Counted from the first letter of the stretch, positions 8,461 to 17,648 are shown. The stretch: DNA of 36,112 nt from an uncultured Lachnospiraceae bacterium (GCA_946615865.1 CAMOIJ010000027.1:1-36112); one strand, 5' to 3'. A program made the numbers and translations. Notes: generated by a model not told the origin, from the letters alone.

Positions 8461-9429
8461 TTACAGATGCTGACTGATCTGGTACTCGTACTCCGAAATA
8501 TTCTTGGTCATGGCAAGCGCTTCCTCAATGTCCAGATCCACAAACTGGCCGTTTCTGTAGCAGACGACCCTGTTTGTCTTGCCCTGTACCAGAATATCTG
8601 CCGCGTACGCGCCCATAATAGATGCATAGTAGCGGTCTTTACAGGTAGGTGAGCCGCCGCGCTGCATGTAGCCAAGGATCGTCGCACGGGTCTCAATACC
8701 TGTGGCAGCCTCGATCCTTCTCGCCATAGAAGTGGAGTGGCCGATGCCCTCCGCGTTGATGATCAGGTGATGCTTCTTGCCCAGACGCCTGTTGATGATG
8801 ATGTGATCGACGATCTTCTGCTCATCGTAATCATATTTCTCGGGGATCAGTATGTCCTCCGCGCCGTTCGCGATGCCGCACCAAAGCGCGATATAGCCTG
8901 CGTGGCGTCCCATGACCTCGATGATACTGCATCTCTCATGGGAAGAAGATGTATCCTTTACCTTGTCGATCGCTTCCATGGCTGTGTTGACAGCCGTATC
9001 AAAACCGATCGTGTAATCTGTACAGGTGATGTCAAGATCGATCGTTCCGGGCAGTCCGATCGTATTGACGCCGTGGCGGGAAAGAGCCTGCGCGCCGCGG
9101 TAGGAGCCGTCTCCTCCGATCACGACGATTCCGTCAATACCATGCTTTCTGCAGATATCAGCAGCTTTCTGCTGTACTTCCTCTTCCTTGAACTCAGGGC
9201 ATCTTGCTGTACCGAGAATAGTGCCGCCCATCTGGATGATACCTGCTACATCGACAGATTTCATCTCCTTGAACTCTTCGTTCAGAAGGCCCTTGTAGCC
9301 TCTCTGAATTCCGATCACCTTGCACTTGTTATGCATCGCTTCTCTGGCAACCGCACGGATCGCCGCATTCATACCGGGAGAATCTCCGCCGCTGGTCAAT
9401 ACGCCAATTTGTCTTATTTCTTTAGCCAT
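8461..9429 (-). CDS. pfkA: ATP-dependent 6-phosphofructokinase
   Basis: Commits fructose-6-phosphate to glycolysis. The N-terminal nucleotide loop is GVLTSGGDSPGMN (residues 9-21). GGDGS at 105-109 (Gly, not Asp, after GGD) indicates ATP rather than pyrophosphate as donor. The catalytic loop reads PGTIDLDITCTDYTIGFDTA, keeping the catalytic Asp (131) and the downstream Asp (133). The residue between them is Leu instead of the Asn of the E. coli loop. EVMGRHAGYIAL is the sugar-binding helix. Length 322 aa is usual for the short bacterial form. GGAGG lies 8 nt before the ATG, and a consensus promoter precedes it. Confidence 0.95.
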   Translation of the reverse strand: MAKEIRQIGVLTSGGDSPGMNAAIRAVAREAMHNKCKVIGIQRGYKGLLNEEFKEMKSVDVAGIIQMGGTILGTARCPEFKEEEVQQKAADICRKHGIDGIVVIGGDGSYRGAQALSRHGVNTIGLPGTIDLDITCTDYTIGFDTAVNTAMEAIDKVKDTSSSHERCSIIEVMGRHAGYIALWCGIANGAEDILIPEKYDYDEQKIVDHIIINRRLGKKHHLIINAEGIGHSTSMARRIEAATGIETRATILGYMQRGGSPTCKDRYYASIMGAYAADILVQGKTNRVVCYRNGQFVDLDIEEALAMTKNISEYEYQISQHL

Positions 9430-9485
9430 AACTGGTGCCTCCGCATCCTCAAAGGTTCTATAAAAGTTAAACCTGATACTCTATT

Positions 9486-9514
9486 ATTTTATCCCAAATA
9501 CGGTTTTATTGCAA
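9486..9514 (-). promoter_or_regulatory. pfkA promoter
   Basis: Minus strand: -35 TTGCAA (9514-9509), 17-bp spacer, -10 TAAAAT (9491-9486). It lies in the 95-bp gap between dnaE and pfkA, giving a leader of about 50 nt. Confidence 0.75.
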
Positions 9515-9524
9515 TTATTCTCGG

Positions 9525-12500
9525 TCATGCGAGGATAACATTATTCTCGCCGAAGCGCTCGGAGAGCTTGCGTACCAGCGTTTCGTCCGCCCTCACGCCC
9601 TGCCCCGGAGGAAGCTCCTTCCGCATCTTGGGATTTTTGATGAAGATCACTACTTTGTCCCGTCCTCCGTGCTCGTCGATGATCCTTTTAAGGTCCGCCG
9701 CGCCGTCTCTATAGCTTGCCGGATCATCAAAGCGGATCCAGAGTTTTCTGGGGACCGCGTCAAAAGATATAACCTGCTCGCAGATCAGTTTGCCGTCGCG
9801 TTCCTCTTCCAGGGAAACCCTGCCGCTCAGAAATACTTTGCCATCCTCGATGAGTTTCTCGCTCTCCTTCTCGTAAGTGTTCGGAAAGACGATGACCTCC
9901 ATACTGCCTGTCATGTCCTCCACATCAAGAAAGGCCATAACTTTATTGTTCTTGGTATATTTCACTTTTTTGGCAGTGATCATGCCGCCGATTACGGCTT
10001 TCTCTCCGTCCTGCACACCGGCTTCTCCCGTCTCCTCGTCGAGCAGGAAATCCGACACACGCTTTGTGATGTGGCTCCGCCACAGGCCCATGTAGTCCTC
10101 CAGAGGATGGCCGCTGACATAGATGCCCAGCACTTCTTTCTCGAATGCCAGCTTCAGCTCTTTGGGGTACTCGCCGATGTCCGGCATCGTGATGATATAG
10201 TCCTGTTTGTCCTCCTCGTCCGCAAAGTCGAAGAGGGACATCTGCCCTGCCATATCGTTCTTCTTGGAACTGGAAAGGTCGTCCATCATCCTCATGTAGA
10301 CGCTCATCAGCTGCTTGCGCGTGGCTCCCAGGCAGTCCAGCGCGCCCGCTTTTATGAAATTCTCGATGACTCTCTTGTTGACCTCGCGGTCCTTGAGGAT
10401 CATGCGGGACAGAAAATCGTGCAGGTCGCGGAAAGGCCCTCTCTCCTTTCTCTCCGCGATCACGGCGTCGATCACAGGTCTCCCTACTCCTTTGATCGCT
10501 GTCAGTCCGTAGCGGATCGCGCCGCCGGACACAGAAAACCCGGCCTCTCCCTCATTGATGTCGGGAGGCAGGAGTTTGATCCCCATACTCCGGCAGGTCA
10601 AAATATAGCCTGCCACCTTGTTGGGGAAATCGATGACCGATGTCATCAGCGCCGCCATGAACTCCGTCGGATAATAGTATTTGAGCCAGGCGGTCTGGTA
10701 AGCGACCACCGCATAGCATGCCGCATGGGATTTGTTGAATGCGTATTTGGCAAAGTCCATCATCGTGTCGTAGATGTGGGACGCCACCTGGGTGCTGATC
10801 CCTTTGGAGACGCATCCCGGCACGCCTTCTTCCGGATTGCCGTAGACGAAGTTGCGCCGCTCCTGCTCCATGACCTTCTGCTTCTTTTTGGACATGGCTC
10901 GCCGCACAAGGTCGCTTCTGCCCAAAGTATAACCGCCCAGGTCCCGCACGATCTGCATTACCTGTTCCTGGTAAACAATGCATCCGTATGTGGGCTCTAA
11001 GATAGGTTCAAGTTCCTTCGCATCATAAGTGATCCGGTCGGGATTCTTCTTGCCGAATATATATTTTGGTATGAAATCCATGGGACCCGGTCTGTAGAGC
11101 GAGATCCCAGCAATGATATCCTCGAAGTTCTCGGGATGGAGCTCCTTCATGAACCCCTGCATTCCGCCGGATTCAAGCTGGAACACGCCGTCCGTTTTTC
11201 CGGTCGAGATCGAAGCGAAGACGGCCGGATCCGCGTAGTCCAGATTGGCCAGATCGACGGGATAACCGATGGGATTGGCCTTAACTCTCGCTTTCTCTCC
11301 GCCGAGAGCCGGCTCATGGGCAGGGTAGGCCCCTCCCGCCTCCTCTATGGAGCGGTTCGCCATGTTCACTGCGTTCTGAATGACCGTCAGTGTCCTCAGG
11401 CCCAGGAAATCCATTTTCAGAAGTCCCAGTTCTTCGATCGTCGTCATAGTAAACTGGGTAGTCACAGAGCCGTCCGCCGCCCTTGCAAGGGGAACCAGGT
11501 CCTCCGCAGGCTCGGAGCATATGACGACGCCCGCAGCGTGCACAGAACTGTGTCTGGGAAGTCCCTCAAGTCTCCGGCTCATGTCGATGAGTTTGTGGAC
11601 CCGGTCGTCCTCCTCATACACCTTCTTCATGTCCGGATTCTGCTTCAGCGCCTTATCCAGCGTCATTCCCAGTTCCGCCGGCACCATCTTGGCGATGGAA
11701 TCCACAAAGCCGTAAGGCAGGTCCATGACGCGCCCCACGTCCCTGATCACTCCCTTGGCCTGCAGAGTACCGAAGGTGATGATCTGCATAACCTTATCTT
11801 TCCCGTACTTCTGCGTCACATACTCGATGACTTCGCCTCTGCGTTCGAATCCGAAGTCCACGTCTATATCGGGCATGGATACTCGCTCGGGATTGAGAAA
11901 CCGCTCAAAGAGCAGGTTATATTTAATGGGATCAATGTCCGTGATGTGCAGGCAGTAAGCGGCTATACTTCCCGCCGCGCTTCCTCTTCCGGGCCCGACC
12001 ATGATGTCGTGCTCCCTTGAGAAACTGATGTAGTCCCAGACGATCAGGAAGTAGTCCACATAGCCCATCTGGCGGATGGTGTTAAGCTCATACTCCAGTC
12101 TCTCCCGCAGAGTGCCGTCGTCATCCGGATAGCGCTCCTTCATGCCGTCGTCGCAGAGCTTGTTCAGGTAAGTCCAGGAGTCATAGCCTTCCGGCACCTC
12201 GAAGTGAGGGAGCTTTGTGACGCCGAACTCGATCTCCACATTGCAGCGCTCCGCGATCTTATGGGTGTTGTCCAGCGCCTCCCGGGCATAGGGAAACAGG
12301 GCGCGCATCTCCATCTCGCTCTTGACGAAGAACTGCCCGCCCGGATACCGCATCCGGTTCTCATCTGAAAGCTTCTTTCCTGTCTGAATGCACAGCAAAA
12401 TATCGTGCGCCTCAGCGTCTTCGGCGTACGTGTAGTGAATATCGTTAGTGGCGATCAGAGGGATCCCCAGACGCTTGCTCATGGACATGAGCGCCATGTT

Positions 12501-13058
12501 CACTTTCTGCTGGTCCTGATAGCCGTGGTCCTGAAGCTCGAGGAAGAAATTTCCCTCTCCGAAGATATCCAGGTATTTCAGCGCGGTTTTATCCGCCGCC
12601 GCAATATCATCCCTGACTATATTCCTTGCGACTTCTCCGGCCAGACATGCGCTCGACGCGATAATACCCTCGTGAAACTCCCGCAGCAGTTCAATGTCTA
12701 CTCTCGGCTTGTAGTAGTACCCCTCCGTGAAGGAGCGGCTCACTATTTTCATCAGGTTGGCGTAGCCCTTGTTGTTCTCCGCCAGAAGGATCAGATGGTA
12801 ATAGCGGTCCTCTCCGGCGCCCTGTTCTCTGTCGAAACGGGAACCGGGCGCCACATAGACCTCGCATCCGATGATGGGTTTGATGCCTGCCTCTTTTGCC
12901 GCCTTATAAAAATCGATCACGCCGTACATGACGCCGTGATCGGTTATGGCCGCGCTGTCCATTCCAAGCTCTTTGATGCGTTTTACATATTCTTTGATCT
13001 TATTGGAGCCGTCCAGGAGTGAATACTCAGTGTGGACGTGCAGATGTGTAAAAGCCAT
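9525..13058 (-). CDS. dnaE: DNA polymerase III subunit alpha (DnaE type)
   Basis: Replicative C-family DNA polymerase, 1177 aa. The N-terminal PHP domain starts HLHVHTEYSLLDG (residues 5-17), with AITDHG at about 38-43. The palm has GPGRGSAAGS (355-364) and the catalytic acidic motif PDIDVDF (396-402). LLKMDFLGLRTL carries the third catalytic Asp. Fingers, beta-binding and helix-hairpin-helix regions follow. A C-terminal OB-fold lies at about 1010-1090 (VIGGMITAKKVKYTKNNKVMAF), and a short tail ends the protein. No epsilon-like exonuclease is embedded, so this is DnaE and not PolC. It starts 20 bp after ispD with GAGG close to the ATG. Confidence 0.97.
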   Translation of the reverse strand: MAFTHLHVHTEYSLLDGSNKIKEYVKRIKELGMDSAAITDHGVMYGVIDFYKAAKEAGIKPIIGCEVYVAPGSRFDREQGAGEDRYYHLILLAENNKGYANLMKIVSRSFTEGYYYKPRVDIELLREFHEGIIASSACLAGEVARNIVRDDIAAADKTALKYLDIFGEGNFFLELQDHGYQDQQKVNMALMSMSKRLGIPLIATNDIHYTYAEDAEAHDILLCIQTGKKLSDENRMRYPGGQFFVKSEMEMRALFPYAREALDNTHKIAERCNVEIEFGVTKLPHFEVPEGYDSWTYLNKLCDDGMKERYPDDDGTLRERLEYELNTIRQMGYVDYFLIVWDYISFSREHDIMVGPGRGSAAGSIAAYCLHITDIDPIKYNLLFERFLNPERVSMPDIDVDFGFERRGEVIEYVTQKYGKDKVMQIITFGTLQAKGVIRDVGRVMDLPYGFVDSIAKMVPAELGMTLDKALKQNPDMKKVYEEDDRVHKLIDMSRRLEGLPRHSSVHAAGVVICSEPAEDLVPLARAADGSVTTQFTMTTIEELGLLKMDFLGLRTLTVIQNAVNMANRSIEEAGGAYPAHEPALGGEKARVKANPIGYPVDLANLDYADPAVFASISTGKTDGVFQLESGGMQGFMKELHPENFEDIIAGISLYRPGPMDFIPKYIFGKKNPDRITYDAKELEPILEPTYGCIVYQEQVMQIVRDLGGYTLGRSDLVRRAMSKKKQKVMEQERRNFVYGNPEEGVPGCVSKGISTQVASHIYDTMMDFAKYAFNKSHAACYAVVAYQTAWLKYYYPTEFMAALMTSVIDFPNKVAGYILTCRSMGIKLLPPDINEGEAGFSVSGGAIRYGLTAIKGVGRPVIDAVIAERKERGPFRDLHDFLSRMILKDREVNKRVIENFIKAGALDCLGATRKQLMSVYMRMMDDLSSSKKNDMAGQMSLFDFADEEDKQDYIITMPDIGEYPKELKLAFEKEVLGIYVSGHPLEDYMGLWRSHITKRVSDFLLDEETGEAGVQDGEKAVIGGMITAKKVKYTKNNKVMAFLDVEDMTGSMEVIVFPNTYEKESEKLIEDGKVFLSGRVSLEEERDGKLICEQVISFDAVPRKLWIRFDDPASYRDGAADLKRIIDEHGGRDKVVIFIKNPKMRKELPPGQGVRADETLVRKLSERFGENNVILA

Positions 13059-13078
13059 ACTGCCTCGCTTTCAGCCGG

Positions 13079-13807
13079 TCAGTGCTGCTGCTTCATGTAT
13101 GCAGCTACAGTATCCATGTCCTCCGGCGTAGTCACTTTGATATTGCGGTAGGACGCCATAACAAGTTTGACCCTATATCCGGAAAAAGTCTCCGCCACCA
13201 TAGCGTCGTCCGTGATGATCACGCCTTTCTCAAGCAGTTCGTCGTATTGTTCAACCATTTTCTCGTGCGCCGTCTTGATCAGCTCGAAGTCGAAGACCTG
13301 CGGCGTCTGAACCAGCCAGACATCTTTCCTGTTCGGTGTCTGCGCTACAAAACCGTCCTGATCGGCGATCTTTACCGTATCCTTGGTGGGAACCGCCGCA
13401 ATGCATGCCTTGCTGACCCGCACTTCTTCAATGAGTCTTCCCATTGTGTCATCATCGATGAAAGGCCGCGCGGAATCATGAATAAAGACATAGTCACAAG
13501 GCCAGTCCACTGCCTGCAGCCCGTTGTGCACGGAAAAACAGCGCTCCCGGCCTCCCGCGACGATCGCGCGGAGCTTCCCTGAGAGTCCGCAGTCCTCCAC
13601 GATCTCCCTGCAATACTCCTGGTCGCCTTCCGGAACCACGATCATGATATCCGTGATGATATCGCTTCTGTCAAAGGTCTCCAGAGAATATGTAAACAGA
13701 GGTCTTCCCTTAACATCAATGTACTGCTTACGGGTCCCGCCGCCCATGCGAAGGCCGCTTCCCGCAGCCATAAGGAGAACTGTGCAGCGCTCTTTATTTT
13801 GACACAT
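13079..13807 (-). CDS. ispD: 2-C-methyl-D-erythritol 4-phosphate cytidylyltransferase
   Basis: Third step of the MEP isoprenoid pathway: CTP plus MEP gives CDP-ME. The nucleotidyltransferase loop AAGSGLRMGGGTRKQY (about residues 14-29) has the family spacing of Arg and Lys. FIHDSARPF and AAVPTKDTVK contain the MEP and CTP contacts. QTPQVF is also typical. At 242 aa it is full length and stand-alone, with no IspF fusion. The ATG is 2 bp after the tsaD stop and has GAGAGG 5 nt upstream, so it is translationally coupled to tsaD. IspF is not in the window. Confidence 0.95.
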   Translation of the reverse strand: MCQNKERCTVLLMAAGSGLRMGGGTRKQYIDVKGRPLFTYSLETFDRSDIITDIMIVVPEGDQEYCREIVEDCGLSGKLRAIVAGGRERCFSVHNGLQAVDWPCDYVFIHDSARPFIDDDTMGRLIEEVRVSKACIAAVPTKDTVKIADQDGFVAQTPNRKDVWLVQTPQVFDFELIKTAHEKMVEQYDELLEKGVIITDDAMVAETFSGYRVKLVMASYRNIKVTTPEDMDTVAAYMKQQH

Positions 13808-13809
13808 AT

Positions 13810-14832
13810 TTACCTCTCCCCCAATCTCAGTCCGGGCTTCGCGTTGAGATCCAGACCGCTTCGGACGCCTTTGATGTATTCGTAATACGCCGCGCTTCCG
13901 ATCATTGCCGCGTTATCCGTGCACAGGATCGGAGGCGGGCAGAAGAACTCCACGCCTCTCTCGGCGCAGGCCTTCTCCATGGCAGCTCTCAGTGCAGTGT
14001 TGGAGGCAACGCCGCCAGCCAGCGCGAATTTGGTCAGATGGAACTCCTCCACTGCCCACATCGCGTGGGAAACCAGAACGTCGACCACAGCCTGCTGGAA
14101 AGAGGCCGCCACGTCAGGCACAGAGATCTCGATATTTTTCATCTTGCAGGTGTTGAGGTAATTGAGCACCGAAGACTTCATGCCGCTGAAGCTGAAGTCG
14201 TAACGGGAACCGGCAACTTTGCCTCTCGGGAAATCGATAGCCGCGGGATTTCCCTCTTTGGAGACCTTGTCGATCTTGGGCCCGCCGGGATATCCCAAAC
14301 CGATCTCCCTGGCCACCTTGTCAAAAGCCTCTCCTGCCGCGTCGTCCTGGGTCCGTCCCAGGATCTCGTACTCGCCGTAGTCCTTAACCAGCACCAGATG
14401 TGTGTGTCCTCCGGACACCACAAGGCACGCGAATGGCGGCTCCAGGTCCTTGTTGGCGATATAGTTCGCGCTGATGTGCCCCTCGATGTGGTGCACGCCG
14501 ATCAGAGGAATACCTGTAGCAAAGCTCAGCGCCTTGGCCTCGGAAACTCCGATAAGGAGCGGTCCCACAAGCCCCGGCCCGTATGTGACGGCGATGGCGT
14601 CCATATCCTGCAGGGTCTTGCCCGCCTCGGACAGGCCCTTTTTCACCACCTGGTTGATCCTCTCGGTGTGTTTTCTCGAAGCGATCTCCGGCACGACGCC
14701 GCCGTAAAGTGTATGTATGTCGATCTGGGAGGAGATCACATTTGAAAGAACGTCCCTCCCGTTTACCACTACAGAAGCGGCTGTCTCGTCGCAGCTCGAT
14801 TCTATAGCCAAAATAGTGATGTCTTTATCCAT
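13810..14832 (-). CDS. tsaD: tRNA N6-threonylcarbamoyladenosine transferase subunit TsaD
   Basis: Catalytic ASKHA-fold subunit that transfers threonylcarbamoyl to A37 of ANN-decoding tRNAs, working with TsaB and TsaE. It begins [16 protein letters not shown]. The metal-binding motif HHIEGH is intact, followed by [11 protein letters not shown] and the C-terminal [10 protein letters not shown] and DNAAMIG stretches. I chose the ATG at 14832 (340 aa) because AAGGA lies just upstream, although the spacing of 4 nt is short. The ATG at 14844 has no site but cannot be excluded. tsaB and tsaE are upstream in the same operon. TsaC/Sua5 is not in this window. Confidence 0.96.
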   Translation of the reverse strand: MDKDITILAIESSCDETAASVVVNGRDVLSNVISSQIDIHTLYGGVVPEIASRKHTERINQVVKKGLSEAGKTLQDMDAIAVTYGPGLVGPLLIGVSEAKALSFATGIPLIGVHHIEGHISANYIANKDLEPPFACLVVSGGHTHLVLVKDYGEYEILGRTQDDAAGEAFDKVAREIGLGYPGGPKIDKVSKEGNPAAIDFPRGKVAGSRYDFSFSGMKSSVLNYLNTCKMKNIEISVPDVAASFQQAVVDVLVSHAMWAVEEFHLTKFALAGGVASNTALRAAMEKACAERGVEFFCPPPILCTDNAAMIGSAAYYEYIKGVRSGLDLNAKPGLRLGER

Positions 14833-14878
14833 TGTATCCTTCATTTTTCATTACTATGATCAGCTTACTGTCGATTCT

Positions 14879-15799
14879 TTATTCTTCAGTAAACTGCAGT
14901 TCTATGCTCTTACCGTCTTTACCGGGAGCAGCCGCCGGAAATGTCTTCCAGACAACAGGCATGAACTCCTCGGGATGTGTCAGCGACGGGCTGTAGTGAG
15001 TGAGCCACATCTTGGCCGGATTCGCCTTTTTCGCGATCTGCGCCGCCTCGGCGAAAGTCATGTGCTTGTGCTCCCTGGCCTTCGCTGTTTTGTCCTCTTC
15101 CCCGTACATTCCTTCGCAGATGAACAGATCAGCGCCTTCCGCGGCTTTAACCGCGCCCTCACAGGGCCTTGTGTCCGTGCAATAGCCGACCTTGAGGCCC
15201 TTTCTTGAAGGCCCCAGGACCATATCCGGAGTCAGGATGCCGTTCTCTGTCTCAATGATCTCGCCCTTCTGCAGCCTGTTCCAATAAGGCTTGGGAATAT
15301 CCAGTGCCATCGCACGGGCGACGTCGAACTTGCCGGTGCGGTCCAGCGTCATCGCGTAGCAGTAACAGGTCACATTATGGTTCACGCGGTATGCGTGAAT
15401 GGTAAAATCCTTGTCGCCGGGAAGTTTAAAGGACTCCTCCGGCTCCCTGATCTCTTTGAACTGAATCTCGAAAGGAAGTTCCGGAGCGATTACCCGAAGC
15501 GAATTTACCACTTTCTCGAGACCTCTGGGTCCCGCTACCAGAAGAGGCTCCGTTCTCTCGGCATTGCCCATCGTCAGAAGAAGACCGGGCAGTCCGCTGA
15601 TATGATCTGCGTGATAGTGAGTAAAAAGGATCAGGTCAATGGGCTTAGGGCTCCATCCTTTGCGCCTGAGCGCTACCTGAGTTCCCTCGCCGCAGTCGAT
15701 CAGGATACTCCTGCCGTTGTAGCGGACCATCAGAGATGTCAGATAGCGGTAAGGAAGGGGCATCATCCCGCCCGATCCAAGAAGACAAACATCAATCAT
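14879..15799 (-). CDS. rnz: Ribonuclease Z (tRNA 3' endonuclease)
   Basis: Zinc metallo-beta-lactamase-fold endonuclease that removes 3' trailers from tRNA precursors. It has the N-terminal strand MIDVCLLGSGG, IDCGEGTQ, and the metal motif HYHADH (residues 61-66). The exosite arm region includes GPSRKGLK. YCTDTRP, a second metal-ligand Asp region, and THYSP near the C-terminus complete the family pattern. The start at 15799 (306 aa) has GAGG 5 nt upstream and lies 11 bp after rimI. The longer frame would overlap rimI and has no site. Confidence 0.95.
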   Translation of the reverse strand: MIDVCLLGSGGMMPLPYRYLTSLMVRYNGRSILIDCGEGTQVALRRKGWSPKPIDLILFTHYHADHISGLPGLLLTMGNAERTEPLLVAGPRGLEKVVNSLRVIAPELPFEIQFKEIREPEESFKLPGDKDFTIHAYRVNHNVTCYCYAMTLDRTGKFDVARAMALDIPKPYWNRLQKGEIIETENGILTPDMVLGPSRKGLKVGYCTDTRPCEGAVKAAEGADLFICEGMYGEEDKTAKAREHKHMTFAEAAQIAKKANPAKMWLTHYSPSLTHPEEFMPVVWKTFPAAAPGKDGKSIELQFTEE

Positions 15800-15810
15800 A
15801 TATACCTCAT

Positions 15811-16278
15811 TTATTTTCTTCGCCACATTATGAGGGCGTCCTCCACCGGCTTATCATAAAAGTCGGCCCTGATCCCCTCTGTGTGAAATCCGAATTTCTT
15901 ATACAGCGCGATCGCCGGACGGTTCCCCGCCCTGACTTCCAAAGTAAACGCCGTCATTCCTTCCTGCAGGGACCTCTCCAGCGCTGTTCCGAGCATCTTT
16001 CCGGCAACGCCCATCCCCTGCCAGTCGGGGTGAACCGCCACGTTCGTGATCTCACCCTCCCCGACAATATCTCTTACGCCGCACTCTCCGATGATCCTGG
16101 CCGTGCCGTTTTCCTCTGTGATCTCCGCCACATAATAGTGCGCGTATGGCAGCAGCAGTGTCGCCGAAAAGACCTCCGCTGACCACGGCTCCGAAAAGCA
16201 CGCGCGCTCCACCTCCAGCACCCGGCTGATATCCTCCCGCGTCATCCGGCGGATCACAATTTCTTCAATCTTCCGCAT
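15811..16278 (-). CDS. rimI: Ribosomal-protein-alanine N-acetyltransferase RimI
   Basis: GNAT acetyltransferase that in characterised bacteria acetylates the N-terminal Ala of ribosomal protein S18. It has the typical RimI start IVIRRMTREDISRVLEVE, the acetyl-CoA loop VHPDWQGMGVAGKML (pattern Q/R-x-x-G-x-G/A), and LEVRAGNRPAIALYKKFGF near the C-terminus. The 155-aa length fits. It sits between tsaB and rnz, a conserved t6A neighbourhood. Its AAGGTG ribosome binding site, spacer and start codon lie in a near-identical copy of the last codons of tsaB. Confidence 0.93.
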   Translation of the reverse strand: MRKIEEIVIRRMTREDISRVLEVERACFSEPWSAEVFSATLLLPYAHYYVAEITEENGTARIIGECGVRDIVGEGEITNVAVHPDWQGMGVAGKMLGTALERSLQEGMTAFTLEVRAGNRPAIALYKKFGFHTEGIRADFYDKPVEDALIMWRRK

Positions 16279-16329
16279 TACACGAACACCTTTTAGTCCA
16301 AGCGATCTTCCGCGTTACACGAACACCTT
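16268..16329. repeat. 25-bp direct repeat duplicating the tsaB end at the rimI start
   Basis: Bases 16268-16292 and 16305-16329 are 25-bp copies offset by 37 bp and differing at one base. In the minus-strand sense the upstream copy is the end of tsaB (codons for KVFV and the stop) and the downstream copy provides the AAGGTG site and ATG of rimI. Confidence 0.9.
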
Positions 16330-17037
16330 GTAGTTGCGCTTGTCGCCGCGCTCCCGCTCTGCCTGCGGGACCCTGAGATATTCCGGTCTGAAATCGTCCG
16401 CGGAAACCAGCGCCGCCTCTCCGCACTCCTCATAGAGCTGAGCCGCTCTCACAGCTGTAGAAGCTGCTCTCTGCCTGTTCAAATGCGCGGGTGCCAAAAG
16501 ATAGGGCACCTCCATTGTCTCCGCCAGTGCCTTCTCGCTCACCGGCACACCATCCCCTACAAAGATCACTTCCCTGCCGAGCGTGTTAAGTTCCTTCACA
16601 ATTTCAGCCAGCGCCACAACACATTGCGGGCGCAGCACCTTAAGGCCATCTCTGTTTTCATAAATTCCCGTATAGACCTGCTGCCTTCTCGCATCCATCA
16701 AAGGGCAGATCAGACGGTCCGTCCCGTACAGGTTGCACGCCAGCGAATCCACTGTCGGTACCGGAAGTACGGGCTTATTGAGTGCAAGACCCAGTCCCTT
16801 CACCGTTGCCGCCCCGATCCTGAGTCCCGTAAAAGACCCGGGGCCTTTCGTTACGGCGATAAAATCGATCGACGACAGTTCCAGATCCACCATCCCGCTC
16901 ATCTCGCTGAGCATGGGGACCAGGCTCTGGGAATGCTTTTTCTTATACTGAACACTATACTCCGCCGTGAGAGTTCCATCCTCCCACAGCGCACATCCGG
17001 CTACAGGGCCGGAAGCTTCTATTGCTAGAATTCTCAT
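16315..17037 (-). CDS. tsaB: t6A biosynthesis protein TsaB (YeaZ family)
   Basis: Non-catalytic ASKHA-fold partner that dimerises with TsaD for t6A37 synthesis. It begins MRILAIEASGPVAGCALW and carries the family hallmark VTKGPGSFTGLRIGAATVKGL (about residues 63-83). LMDARRQQVYTGIY follows. Length 240 aa is normal. AAGGA lies 10 nt before the ATG. It is separated from tsaE by about 150 bp filled with decaying copies of the tsaE 3' end. Its own 3' end is partly duplicated into the rimI start. Confidence 0.94.
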   Translation of the reverse strand: MRILAIEASGPVAGCALWEDGTLTAEYSVQYKKKHSQSLVPMLSEMSGMVDLELSSIDFIAVTKGPGSFTGLRIGAATVKGLGLALNKPVLPVPTVDSLACNLYGTDRLICPLMDARRQQVYTGIYENRDGLKVLRPQCVVALAEIVKELNTLGREVIFVGDGVPVSEKALAETMEVPYLLAPAHLNRQRAASTAVRAAQLYEECGEAALVSADDFRPEYLRVPQAERERGDKRNYKVFV

Positions 17038-17060
17038 TAATACTTCTTCCTTGTGCTGTT

Positions 17061-17219
17061 AATAATTATGTTCTGACCGCAGTGATCTGTTATCATACAG
17101 GTCTGACCGCTGTTAATCTGTCAGATTATTCAGGTCTGACTACTGCGATCTTGCGAATTATTCAGGCCTGACTACTGTGATCTTGCGAATTATTCAGGCC
17201 TGACTACTGTGATCTTGCG
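17061..17219. repeat. Five tandem, progressively decaying copies of the tsaE 3' end
   Basis: Units of about 32 bp lie at 17188-17219 (inside tsaE, including its stop), 17156-17187 (identical), 17124-17155 (3 differences), 17091-17123 (33 bp, clearly related) and 17061-17090 (30 bp, weak). The core in the minus sense is CAAGATCACAGTAGTCAGG. Divergence rises with distance from tsaE. Confidence 0.88.
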
Positions 17220-17648
17220 ATAGTCCATGCCTTTCTCCAGATTCTTCTCAATCACTATATAGATCGTCTCCTCCGGCAGGATCTCCTCGATCCTGTTAGC
17301 CCACTCAATAAGGCAGACTCCATCCCCATAGATATAGTCATCGAAGCCGACCTCTTCCATCTCCTCGGGCTCCTCGATCCTGTAGACGTCAAAATGATAC
17401 AGAGGAAGCCTTCCCTCCTCATAGATCTGCAGGATCGTAAAGGTGGGCGAACTCACGGGCTCCTCTATTCCCAGTCCCTCCGCGAATCCCTTCGTGAAGA
17501 CAGTCTTGCCCACACCAAGATCGCCGATCAGAGCATAGACCTGCCCCGGTTCAGCGTTCTGAGCCATCTCATATGCAAATTTTGCTGTGTCCTCCATACA
17601 GGAGGTTTCCATTATCTTTTTATTCATAGTCGTATCCATAGTACACAT
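17190..17648 (-). CDS. tsaE: t6A biosynthesis ATPase TsaE
   Basis: P-loop ATPase that drives turnover of the TsaB-TsaD complex. The Walker A motif GDLGVGKT is at residues 42-49, SSPTF lies in the switch I region, and the family-specific HFDVYRIEEPEEMEEVGFDDY and IEWANRIEE follow. The frame is 152 aa from the ATG at 17648, with only a weak GGA before it. Internal ATGs at codons 4 and 8 are alternatives. It is the first gene of the minus-strand block, and its last codons and stop are tandemly duplicated downstream. I found no clear promoter in the repeat-filled region upstream. Confidence 0.93.
   Translation of the reverse strand: MCTMDTTMNKKIMETSCMEDTAKFAYEMAQNAEPGQVYALIGDLGVGKTVFTKGFAEGLGIEEPVSSPTFTILQIYEEGRLPLYHFDVYRIEEPEEMEEVGFDDYIYGDGVCLIEWANRIEEILPEETIYIVIEKNLEKGMDYRKITVVRPE

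Noticed and set aside
9669-11000. 443-aa plus-strand open frame
   Set aside because: Mirror of dnaE codons in a GC-rich gene, with no start signal or family features.
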